Shown here piece by piece: positions 9,497-17,698 of a stretch of 51,297 nucleotides of DNA; within the stretch, counting starts at the first letter, position 1; the number at the start of each line of letters is the position of its first letter. Below the pieces are notes generated by a model that saw only the letters and a list, made by a program, of their open reading frames with translations, did no database searches and was not told the origin of the DNA. Position numbers and translations under genes: made by a program. The stretch comes from CAYUMU01 sp964445985 (GTDB lineage: Bacteria > Planctomycetota > Planctomycetia > Pirellulales > S012-138): NCBI GenBank assembly GCA_964445985.1, contig CAYUMU010000049.1, forward strand, positions 1-51,297, given 5' to 3'.

Positions 9497-12409
9497 ATGA
9501 CTCGTCGCCCATTGCTAAGTTCGCTGTTTGTGCTGACTGTTGCGCTAACTGCCGGAATTGCCCTCGACGCGGCGGAGCCCACGTCGCGGCCCGCCTGGAC
9601 AACTTCGCGGGTGCAGGGCGCCCCGACGCCGCCGGCGCCGTATCGCGTGGCGCCCGCCTTTGACAAGTTACGGTTTACCAAACCCACCAGCCTGACGGAG
9701 CTTCCCGGCGGCGAGCGGATGTTGGTCACGGAGATCGGCGGCAAGATTTTCACGTTCGCCAAACAGGCCGACGTGCGCGAAACCGAACTGGTCGTCGATC
9801 TGGCGCGGACGCTGCCAGAGGATTTGCAGGCCGACGGGGTTTCGTTGTGGAGTGCCACGCTGCATCCGCGGTTTGCCGAGAACCGGCAGATGTTTGTTTG
9901 CTATTTGTCGCCGGTGGGCGAGAAGCAGAATCGCGTTTCGCGCATGACATTATCCAAGGAGAGCCCTCCGCGCGTTGTGCCGGGCAGCGAGCAAGTGATT
10001 TTAACGTACCCGGCCGGAGGACATAGCGGCGGGTGTTTGCTGTTTGGCCCCGACGGCCTGTTGTACATTTCGCTCGGCGATGGCTCGGGGCCCAACCCGC
10101 CCGATGGACGGACGACGGGCCAGGATGTTTCGGACCTGTTGGGTTCGATCTTGCGAATCGACGTGGATCACCCCACGACGGCCCGGCGTTATTCGGTGCC
10201 TGAAGACAATCCCTTTGTGGGACAGAAGAACGTCCGGCCGGAGATTTGGGCTTACGGACTACGGAACCCTTGGAAGTTTGGCATCGACCGCGAAACCGGC
10301 GCCATTTACGCGGCCGACAATGGCTGGGAAACGTGGGAAATGGTGCATCGCATTGAGCGGGGGACCAACTGCGGTTGGCCGGTGATGGAAGGCCGAGCCG
10401 AACTGCGAACGGAGGTGCAGGTTGGTCCCACGCCGATCACCCCGCCGGTCAAGGATCACCCGCATAGCGAAGCCAACTCGGTGATTGGCGGACCCGTTTA
10501 CCGAGGTGCCAAGTTGCCGGGGCTCGACGGAGCCTTTGTGTATGGCGACTATATCACCGGCACCATTTGGTCGATCGCTCCGGTCGCCGGGAACAATTAC
10601 GCGCAGGCCACGCTGGTGGATACCGACCTGCGGATCGTGGCTTTTGGCGAGGGGAGCGGCGGCGAGTTGTATGTGGTGGACTACGATGCCACGGGCCAGA
10701 TCTATGAGCTGCTGCCATCGAATCAACCCGATCGCTCGGCGGAGTTCCCGCGGCGGCTAAGCGAAACGGGACTGTTTGCGGCACTCGATGCGCTTGAACC
10801 GGCCCCGGGCGTGGTGTCGTACGAGGTGAAGGTCAATCCGTGGATGGATGGCGCACAGGCCCAGCGGTGGATTGCTATCCCAGGGAGCGGGAAAGCGACC
10901 TTGGCCGCCAATTTGGAAACGCTGGCCGCGTATCCCGATGGCACCGTGCTGGTGAAGCATGTGGAGATGCCGCAGGGTGAGGGTCAACCGCCGGTGCGGT
11001 TGGAAACCCAATTGCTGCATTTCGAGGGGGGATCGTGGCAGCCCTATAGCTACCTGTGGGATGAAGCCGGCCAAGACGCCACGCTGGTGGCTCCCACGGG
11101 CGCCGAGCGCACGCTCAATCTGGCCGGTGGCATCGAGCGCACCTGGCGGGTGAGCGCCACGAACGAGTGCCGCCTGTGCCACGAAGCCACGGCGGGGCAT
11201 GTGCTGGGGTTTGTGCCGAATCAATTGGACTTGCCCGGCCAATTGGACCTTTTGGCCGCGCGGGGCGTGATGGATCAGGCTCCCAAACCTGAGGTCCTAA
11301 GCTTCGCGGCACTCGTCGATCCTCACGATGCCACGCAGTCGCTGGACGATCGAGCCCGGTCGTATTTGCATGCCAACTGCGGCATGTGCCATCATCCCCG
11401 CGGCAATGCGATCGTGTCGTTTTACCTGCGTCGCGAACTTCCGTTTGAGCAGTTGAACACCAACAAGGGCACGCGGATTGGCACGTTTGGCATGCAGAAC
11501 GCCAAGGTGATTGCGGCGGGCGATCCTTACCGTTCGGTGTTGATGTATCGGATGTCGAAGCTGGGGTATGGGCGGATGCCATACGTGGGCTCGCAAGCGG
11601 TCGATAGCCGCGGCGTGGCCTTGCTGGAGAAGTGGATTCGTTCGCTGCCCAGCGACGGAGGTCAGGCATCGCCACCGCTGGTGACGGCAACACCGGCCGC
11701 CCAGGCGCTATCGACGCTGGAAAATTCGCAAGGATCGAGCGAAGAACGCAAAGCGGCGATTCAAGCGCTGGTGGGCTCGACCGAAGGCTCGCTGGCCCTG
11801 GGGGCTTTGCTGCACGGCGCAGGATTGCCCCAGGCCGATGCCGACGTGGCCGTGGCGCTGGGCAGCCAGGCGAGCGTGAGCGATATTCGAGGGCTGTTCG
11901 AGCACTTTGTGCCGGAGCCGCAACGGCGAAAGCGGCTGGGCCCGAACATTGCGCCGGAGACGATTTTGAGCCTGGCAGGCGATCTGGCACGCGGCAAGTT
12001 GATTTACTTTAGCGACAATGGCCGCTGCAAGGCGTGTCATGACTTTAACGATGCCGCCAAGTCGCTGGGGCCCGCGCTGGCGGAAATCAATAAGAAATAT
12101 CCTCAGCGAGGGGAAATGCTTCAGCATATTTTGCAGCCCTCGGCGAAGATTGAGGACAAGTTTGCCGCCTATTCGGTGCTGACCACGCAAGGGCACATCC
12201 TCACCGGGTTGTTGCTGGAGAAGACTGAGAAAGCCATCGTACTCAAGACTCCGGAGAATAAGGTCGTCACGATTCCGTCGGCCGATATTGATGATATGCA
12301 GAGAAGTCCCAAGTCGATGATGCCAGAACAGATTCTCAGCGACTTAACCGCGCAAGAGGCGGCCGACTTGCTGGAATACGTTCGCTCGATCCCGGCGGCG
12401 AAACCATAA
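9497..12409 (+). CDS. PQQ-dependent sugar dehydrogenase (GSDH fold) with cytochrome and haem-binding modules
   Basis: A 970-residue exported protein. The start chosen is the ATG at 9497, which gives a proper signal peptide (MTRRPLLSSLFVLTVALTAG); the open frame begins at 9380. Residues about 40-430 form the glucose/sorbosone dehydrogenase beta-propeller (EIWAYGLRNPWKFGIDRETG, YAADNGWETWEMVHRIERG). Next comes a region with two haem-like motifs, CRLCHE (about 558) and CGMCHHP (about 627), and then the planctomycete haem-binding C-terminal module with CKACHDF (about 843), HILQPSAKIEDKFAAY and a final LLEYVRSIP. Such proteins oxidise sugars or aldoses outside the cytoplasm and pass electrons to the attached cytochrome. 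The substrate is unknown. The next gene, a Gfo/Idh/MocA oxidoreductase, starts 59 bases downstream. Confidence 0.88.
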   Translation: MTRRPLLSSLFVLTVALTAGIALDAAEPTSRPAWTTSRVQGAPTPPAPYRVAPAFDKLRFTKPTSLTELPGGERMLVTEIGGKIFTFAKQADVRETELVVDLARTLPEDLQADGVSLWSATLHPRFAENRQMFVCYLSPVGEKQNRVSRMTLSKESPPRVVPGSEQVILTYPAGGHSGGCLLFGPDGLLYISLGDGSGPNPPDGRTTGQDVSDLLGSILRIDVDHPTTARRYSVPEDNPFVGQKNVRPEIWAYGLRNPWKFGIDRETGAIYAADNGWETWEMVHRIERGTNCGWPVMEGRAELRTEVQVGPTPITPPVKDHPHSEANSVIGGPVYRGAKLPGLDGAFVYGDYITGTIWSIAPVAGNNYAQATLVDTDLRIVAFGEGSGGELYVVDYDATGQIYELLPSNQPDRSAEFPRRLSETGLFAALDALEPAPGVVSYEVKVNPWMDGAQAQRWIAIPGSGKATLAANLETLAAYPDGTVLVKHVEMPQGEGQPPVRLETQLLHFEGGSWQPYSYLWDEAGQDATLVAPTGAERTLNLAGGIERTWRVSATNECRLCHEATAGHVLGFVPNQLDLPGQLDLLAARGVMDQAPKPEVLSFAALVDPHDATQSLDDRARSYLHANCGMCHHPRGNAIVSFYLRRELPFEQLNTNKGTRIGTFGMQNAKVIAAGDPYRSVLMYRMSKLGYGRMPYVGSQAVDSRGVALLEKWIRSLPSDGGQASPPLVTATPAAQALSTLENSQGSSEERKAAIQALVGSTEGSLALGALLHGAGLPQADADVAVALGSQASVSDIRGLFEHFVPEPQRRKRLGPNIAPETILSLAGDLARGKLIYFSDNGRCKACHDFNDAAKSLGPALAEINKKYPQRGEMLQHILQPSAKIEDKFAAYSVLTTQGHILTGLLLEKTEKAIVLKTPENKVVTIPSADIDDMQRSPKSMMPEQILSDLTAQEAADLLEYVRSIPAAKP

Positions 12410-12468
12410 AGCGGCCATCCTGGGAAGTTAATATTTGTCCGCACTTTACAAGTATACGGAGTGCCCGC

Positions 12469-13608
12469 ATGAGCTCACCGAATTTGGCAGACGGAATTTC
12501 TCGGCGCGATTGGCTGCTGGGCGCCGGGGGCGCGGCGGCCGCGCTCGCCCTGGGAAGCCAGAGCTCGGCGGCGGCCCCTCCCAACAAAGTGTTTCGCATC
12601 GGGGTCATCTCGGCGGCTATTTTGGGCAAGCCGCAAACTCGCAATGGCCACACCTGGCACTTTGCGCAGTACCTGCACCCGAACTGCGATTTTGACGCCC
12701 TGAAGAAGCACTATCCGCAAGTGCTCGAAACGTGGCGCAAGGTCTATCGTAATCCTGAATATGATTTTGGCATTTTGCCGTTTGCCGATACCAAGATCAC
12801 CCATTACTACGATGCTGATCCGAGCGTGTCGGTCGCGTTCGCGGAAACCTTTCCCGGCGTGAAGGTGGCCACGAAGTTGGAGGAAATGGTCAACGAAGTC
12901 GATGCCATCTGGCTGGGAGATGCCTCGGGCAAGGGGGAAGATCACTTCGACCTGGTGGCGCCGGGGCTGGCCAAAGGATTGCCCACGTTCTGCGACAAGC
13001 CGATCGGCGGCGCCGTGGAAGGCACGCGGCGAATTCTGGAATTTGCCCGCAAGCACAACGCGCCCTTGATGTCGGGCAGCATTTTCAATTACGAATGGGG
13101 GATGGAAGCCGCCCTGCGGATGCGCGACTCGGGCGAGTTTGGGCCGATCGAGCATGTGTCGGCTCGACTGCACAGTCGCTACAAACGAGATAACTGGATG
13201 ATCTATGGTCAGCACCCCGTCTGGACGATCATGACGCTGATGGGCGCCGGCGTGGACGCCGTGAGCATGTATGAATATATGGATACCTGCCACGCGATGA
13301 TCACCTATAAAGATCGCTATCCTTGCCACGCCTGGTATGGGCAACCGTTTGAGCGGTTCGAATACAATCGCACGGATGTCTACTACAAGAAAAAGCTCTA
13401 TACCTTCACGCCCTCGATCGAAGGCGATTTTGCCTATGGCCATCTTTATGAGATGGTGAAGTTGGCCGACGCGTTTCGACAAATGCTGCGGACGGGAAAA
13501 GAACCCAACAGCCATCAAGAGATTTTGGAAGTGACGGCGATCGTGCATGCCGCGGCCAAATCGCTGGATGAGAAGAGCCGGTTGGTCAAGCTAGCGGAAG
13601 TCATGTAG
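12469..13608 (+). CDS. Gfo/Idh/MocA family oxidoreductase, Tat-exported
   Basis: A 379-residue NAD(P)-binding oxidoreductase. The N-terminus has a twin-arginine signal (ISRRDWLLGAGGAAAALALG). The Rossmann start is RIGVISAAILGK, and the family's E/D-K-P motif appears as TFCDKPIGGAVEGTRRIL. The substrate domain contains GHLYEMVKLADAFRQML near the end. Members oxidise, reduce or rearrange sugars and inositols. Export of a Rossmann enzyme via Tat is common in planctomycetes, where the cofactor is loaded before export. It follows the GSDH-type dehydrogenase, so a joint role in sugar turnover is likely but not proven. Confidence 0.88.
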   Translation: MSSPNLADGISRRDWLLGAGGAAAALALGSQSSAAAPPNKVFRIGVISAAILGKPQTRNGHTWHFAQYLHPNCDFDALKKHYPQVLETWRKVYRNPEYDFGILPFADTKITHYYDADPSVSVAFAETFPGVKVATKLEEMVNEVDAIWLGDASGKGEDHFDLVAPGLAKGLPTFCDKPIGGAVEGTRRILEFARKHNAPLMSGSIFNYEWGMEAALRMRDSGEFGPIEHVSARLHSRYKRDNWMIYGQHPVWTIMTLMGAGVDAVSMYEYMDTCHAMITYKDRYPCHAWYGQPFERFEYNRTDVYYKKKLYTFTPSIEGDFAYGHLYEMVKLADAFRQMLRTGKEPNSHQEILEVTAIVHAAAKSLDEKSRLVKLAEVM

Positions 13609-13688
13609 GGCAGGCTGCCCTGAAGCGACTTTGCGCCCCCGCGCCAGAGCGCCAAGGATAGACGGTAAAACGGAGGACGAGGCATTTC

Positions 13689-14453
13689 ATGGCAAACAAG
13701 GATTTCAGCCCGATCGAGAACGACTACGCGTTCTTTATGGCCCACGCCAGCGAGGCGGAGAACGATGCTGCCTTGTACGCGTTCGAGCTGGCCCATTTTG
13801 CAGCGGGGCGGGAAATCATTCGCTGGCTCGACTTCGGTTGCGGGACGGGGGAGTTTACGGAGCGGCTGGCCACGCTGTTGAATTGGCCGCCGGCCTCGCT
13901 GCGGCTCACCTTGGTGGAACCCGTGCAGCCGCAGCGCGAGGAAGCGGCGCGGCGGCTGGCCAGGTTCAGCCAGCATCCCATTGAAAGCGGCGACCGGCTG
14001 CCTTCCATTGACCAAGCGCGATTCGATTTGGTGCTTTCGAATCATGCCCTGTATTACGTGGAAAACCTGGGAGCCACGTTGCGGCAAATGATCAGGGCAG
14101 TGGACGCGCGCGGGAAGTTGCTGCTGGCGATTGCCGGCTGGGATAACGCCCTGATGGAACTATGGCAGTTTGGCTTCGGCGCGATCGGACAGCCGGTGCC
14201 TTATTACGCGGCCGAAGACGTCGAACTCGAGCTGGCTCAGCTTGGCTTGAGGTTCCGCGGGTCGAGGTCGCCCTATCAACTGCGGTTTGCCGATACCGAA
14301 GGAAATCGGCTGGCGATCTTGCGGTTCTTATTCGGCGACCACCTGCAAGAAATGCCACGGGAACGATTGCTGGGTGAGTTCGAGCGCTGGGTACAAGGCA
14401 ACGAAGTGATCGTGGACACGCATAGCTATCACTATGCCGTGGAAAGAAAGTAG
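13689..14453 (+). CDS. Class I SAM-dependent methyltransferase
   Basis: A 254-residue cytoplasmic methyltransferase. The SAM-binding motif I is WLDFGCGTGEFTERLA (residues 46-61), followed by an acidic residue at the end of strand 2 (LTLVEPVQPQ) and a strand-4 motif DLVLSNHALYYVENLG. The C-terminal half closes the Rossmann-like fold. A GAGG ribosome site six bases before the ATG supports the start. The substrate cannot be inferred: neighbours are an exported sugar oxidoreductase upstream and an unrelated convergent gene downstream. Confidence 0.85.
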   Translation: MANKDFSPIENDYAFFMAHASEAENDAALYAFELAHFAAGREIIRWLDFGCGTGEFTERLATLLNWPPASLRLTLVEPVQPQREEAARRLARFSQHPIESGDRLPSIDQARFDLVLSNHALYYVENLGATLRQMIRAVDARGKLLLAIAGWDNALMELWQFGFGAIGQPVPYYAAEDVELELAQLGLRFRGSRSPYQLRFADTEGNRLAILRFLFGDHLQEMPRERLLGEFERWVQGNEVIVDTHSYHYAVERK

Positions 14454-14597
14454 GCGCATCGCGGCTGGAGCGCGCGGCGCTACTCAAGGGGGGAGAGGCG
14501 TAAAGGCAGCCTTAGAGCCTACCCGAAACCCTGTTTCCCCCTCTCCCGCGAGGGAGTCATTGGATAGGCTCTTGGCCGATGGCTACCTGGCCTTCAC

Positions 14598-16091
14598 CTA
14601 CTCAATTATCCACAGATCGCTACAGTACGCCGGTTGGCCAGGCTGTTCGCTGGTCAGGTTGATTCGCAGGGCATCCCCTTTGCGCAAACTGCCAAGTTGC
14701 GCGGGGGTCTCTCCTTTCCACACGCGGGTCTCGGGCGAAATACGAAGCAGGCTGTGCCCAAACGGCGGCGGTGTTTCCTTTTCTTTTTGATAGTTCTGCA
14801 CCGGAACGCTTTGCCAGGCAACCTCGATTCGTCCTCGTGGGAGATCGATCTTCTGAATCTGATAGTTGTATCCGTTGAGAGCCAACTGGGAATACTCGTC
14901 GCTGATGTAGCTGCATCGCGAAAAAACGCCGCTGGCGTCCTGGTACATGTGAAAGCGGTAGCGAAGGCCGAGGGGAAGTGCTTGCTGGCGGGTTCGCTTG
15001 CTACTTTCCCGGCTCGCCGTTTGAAAACGGATGACGGGCGTTTTCGGACCCGAGCTGAACATGGTGAATTGCATCACTTCGCCGGTCTGCTCCGTCTTGA
15101 ACTGGCCGCTCAAAGTGGCAGGATCGAAGCGGATCAACTCGCCGAGCATCAGGTGTTCTGAGTAAGACGGCAGCGGTCGGTCGTCTTCTGCCTGAAACCA
15201 TGACAGATGCTGGTTGCCGTAGTCGGTGCGGTAAGGGAACTGCTCCGGATAATGCTGGGCGTGGTTCTCCGAAAAATCGGGCGACTCATACTGACTGCCG
15301 CGGGATTGGTAGCCGTAGTTGATGAGGCATTCTTTGAACAGTTGATTGCGCACTTTCCACCCCGGCCCAAACACACGCACCACGCGCCCCTGGCGAAAGC
15401 CCTCCAGCATGTGATCCACCTTGATCGTCACTTGCCAGCCGCTGCAGCCCACGCCTGTGATCGGCACGCGCGCCGCTTTCACGATCATGCCGTGCTCGCC
15501 GGTCGATGTAGGATTCCAAGTCCGCAATTCGTTGTTGGCGACACAAACTCGCACAGCTTTACCTTGACTGAAATCGCTGCCCCAGGTCGTCTCGAATTCA
15601 GCTGGGCTGCCGCTGAAGAATGTCACGGTGACCAAATTGCCGGCCGTTTGATCGATCCAGCCAGCCAGGCCTCGCGCTTTGGTAAATTCGATGAAACGGT
15701 TGCGGAACTCCTGGTCGGCCGTGTCGCCGTGTTTGGTCGCGATCAGTTGGGTAGGTTGCCCGTTTTCATCAGGCATGAGCAGAAACTCCAGTTCCGTTCC
15801 TAGCGGCACATCTCGCAGATCAGCCTCGACTCCCCGATATTGAAAGACGGCATACGGCGGCATGCGGAAGCTTATCAGCTTGCCAGCGGCGGTGCGAAAC
15901 TCGCCAGTGCGGTGAATAAAATCGGCACTGACCAGCTCACCGCGCACGCGCTTGGCCGCATCGAGCGCTGGGAACTCTGGTGGCGCCGCAACCGCATCGT
16001 TGCACATGGCAAAGGGAGGAGCCAGAAACAGCAATAAAGCGAGGGCCGTGCGCAGCATGGCAAATGCATTCCTGAGGGTTCGTTCTTTCAT
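14598..16091 (-). CDS. Secreted protein of unknown function
   Basis: A 497-residue protein I do not recognise. It has an N-terminal signal peptide (MLRTALALLLFLAPPFA from the second Met, or the whole stretch from 16091) and no further membrane helix. The rest is beta-rich with repeated short motifs such as VRGELVSADF, ISFRMPPYAVFQYRG, and the pattern of small barrels (LGTELEFLLMPDENGQPTQ, LGLRYRFHMYQDASG, LRKGDALRINLTSEQPG) that recurs about three times, suggesting several OB-like or SH3-like modules. It could bind a surface ligand or nucleic acid, but nothing supports a specific activity. It is alone on its strand, 192 bases downstream of the DUF1552 gene. Confidence 0.7.
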   Translation of the reverse strand: MKERTLRNAFAMLRTALALLLFLAPPFAMCNDAVAAPPEFPALDAAKRVRGELVSADFIHRTGEFRTAAGKLISFRMPPYAVFQYRGVEADLRDVPLGTELEFLLMPDENGQPTQLIATKHGDTADQEFRNRFIEFTKARGLAGWIDQTAGNLVTVTFFSGSPAEFETTWGSDFSQGKAVRVCVANNELRTWNPTSTGEHGMIVKAARVPITGVGCSGWQVTIKVDHMLEGFRQGRVVRVFGPGWKVRNQLFKECLINYGYQSRGSQYESPDFSENHAQHYPEQFPYRTDYGNQHLSWFQAEDDRPLPSYSEHLMLGELIRFDPATLSGQFKTEQTGEVMQFTMFSSGPKTPVIRFQTASRESSKRTRQQALPLGLRYRFHMYQDASGVFSRCSYISDEYSQLALNGYNYQIQKIDLPRGRIEVAWQSVPVQNYQKEKETPPPFGHSLLRISPETRVWKGETPAQLGSLRKGDALRINLTSEQPGQPAYCSDLWIIE

Positions 16092-16283
16092 AGCAGTTCA
16101 GCCTTTGCCACTGAGTACGCCAAACAAGCTCCAGCCCTAGGGGTCGGACACGGAGCCGGACACGGGGTGGGATGAATTTCCGCCGGCCATCGACCAGCCA
16201 TCGACTAGTTTCTTGTTCGTTAACATCTCTGCAAGCTGCAAAGAACTTTCATGCCTCCCGCGTCTGTTTGCGGTTTACCCGCG
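16092..16283. other. Intergenic region with a short tandem repeat
   Basis: About 190 bases hold two copies of a 12-base unit around CGGACACGG (about 16143-16166) and nothing else recognisable. The promoter of the secreted protein gene should be in here. Confidence 0.4.
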
Positions 16284-17684
16284 TTAAGTGAGTTCGCTGA
16301 CCGGCCCCAAACTGTCGATACAAGATTCCACATTCAAGTCCATTTTTTGCAGCATGGTGAGCAGGACATTGCTGAGCCGCGCTTTGCCATCCTTGGGCTT
16401 GCCGCACAGTGAACGCCACTCGCTGTAGGTCAGCGTGTAGTCTTCGGGCAGATGCGGGCGGTTGTAGTCGATGTGCTGGCCATGCTTGAGCCCCAACCCC
16501 CGCCCGCCCGCGAGCATGATAGGCAAATTACTATTGCTGTGGCCGTGACCGTAGCTCATGCCGCTTCCCAGCAAAACCATCGTGCGATCGAGCAGCGGCT
16601 CATCGCCATCGTTGATTTTCTGAAGTTGATCCAAGAAGTGGGCGAACTGCCGCATGAGGAACCTGTCGCTATTGGCCAGCTTTTCTAAAATGGCGGGATC
16701 GCCGTTGTGGTGCGACAGATTGTGCCGCGACTGGGTGATCTGCAGCTCGGGTATGGCCAGGCCCACGCTTTCGCTGCCGTTCATGTAAGTCACCACGCGG
16801 GTCATATCGGTGCGCAGGGCCAGCACGATCAGGTCGAACATGGTTTGCCAATAGTCGCCGGGTTGGCCTTTGGAGACATCGCGCTGAAAGTAGTTCGCCT
16901 GACTGTTTTCGATCGTGGGCTTCGGCACATTCAGCCAAGCATCGAGCCGCTCGATCCGCTGCTCCACGTCGCGAACCGAATGCAAATACTCGTCCAGCTT
17001 GGAACGATCGCTCGGGGGCAAGGTCAGCCGGAGCGACTTCGCATCTTCCAGCACGGCGTCGAGCACACTCCGGCGTTTTGCCAGGTTGGCTCGCTGGACT
17101 TCAATCGCCCCACCGCCATCGCCAAACAGGCGTTGGAAGACCAGCTTGGGATTATCTTCGGCCGGCAGCGGCACGCCATCGCGGGAAAAGGCCAGCGTGG
17201 TGGAACTGAATGGCTTCCCGGTTCCCGAACTGACCGACAATTCCAAAGAAGGCAGCCGGGTCTGCTGCCCGACGGCTTCGGCCATGAACTGATCGACGGA
17301 GATGGCGTTTTCGTATTTGCGGCCACTCTGCGCTTCAATTCTGGCGCCTGTGAGCCAGGTATCCGCGCACACGTGAGCCTGACCAAGGCAGTTGGGGTGG
17401 TGCAGCCCACTGAAAATGGTGAAATCGGCTCGGTGCTTTTCGAGTGGTTTCAGCGACGGCGAAAGTTCGTAGTCGCGTCCCGATTGGGTGACCTGCCAAT
17501 CCATGCCATTCACGCCATTGGGAATGTACACGAACACGCTGCGGCGAGGCTTGGCCGCCACGTCGCTGGCTCGAACGGCAATCGGCATCATCGAGTCGAG
17601 CAGCGGCAGCGCGATGGCGGTTCCCAGACCGCGCAAAAAATGTCGCCGATCGAGAAGCCAACGCTGGGAGCGGATGTGGGCCAT
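16284..17684 (-). CDS. DUF1552 domain-containing protein, Tat-exported
   Basis: A 466-residue DUF1552 protein with a twin-arginine signal (LLDRRHFLRGLGTAIALPLL). Family landmarks are SVFVYIPNGVNGMDWQV, a central helical part with VRDVEQRIERLDAWL, and the C-terminal MVLLGSGMSYGHGHSNSNLP and LPIMLAGGRGLGLKHGQH. DUF1552 genes in planctomycetes are nearly always next to a DUF1592-type cytochrome gene, as here: that gene ends 14 bases upstream of this start, so the two form an operon. Both products should be extracytoplasmic. The reaction is not known; a sulfatase-like hydrolase fold is plausible by relation to DUF1501. Confidence 0.9.
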   Translation of the reverse strand: MAHIRSQRWLLDRRHFLRGLGTAIALPLLDSMMPIAVRASDVAAKPRRSVFVYIPNGVNGMDWQVTQSGRDYELSPSLKPLEKHRADFTIFSGLHHPNCLGQAHVCADTWLTGARIEAQSGRKYENAISVDQFMAEAVGQQTRLPSLELSVSSGTGKPFSSTTLAFSRDGVPLPAEDNPKLVFQRLFGDGGGAIEVQRANLAKRRSVLDAVLEDAKSLRLTLPPSDRSKLDEYLHSVRDVEQRIERLDAWLNVPKPTIENSQANYFQRDVSKGQPGDYWQTMFDLIVLALRTDMTRVVTYMNGSESVGLAIPELQITQSRHNLSHHNGDPAILEKLANSDRFLMRQFAHFLDQLQKINDGDEPLLDRTMVLLGSGMSYGHGHSNSNLPIMLAGGRGLGLKHGQHIDYNRPHLPEDYTLTYSEWRSLCGKPKDGKARLSNVLLTMLQKMDLNVESCIDSLGPVSELT

Positions 17685-17698
17685 GTCGGTCTCGCGGG

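Noticed and set aside
12475..13548. 357-codon minus-strand frame opposite the Gfo/Idh/MocA gene
   Set aside because: Mirror frame of a well-supported oxidoreductase.
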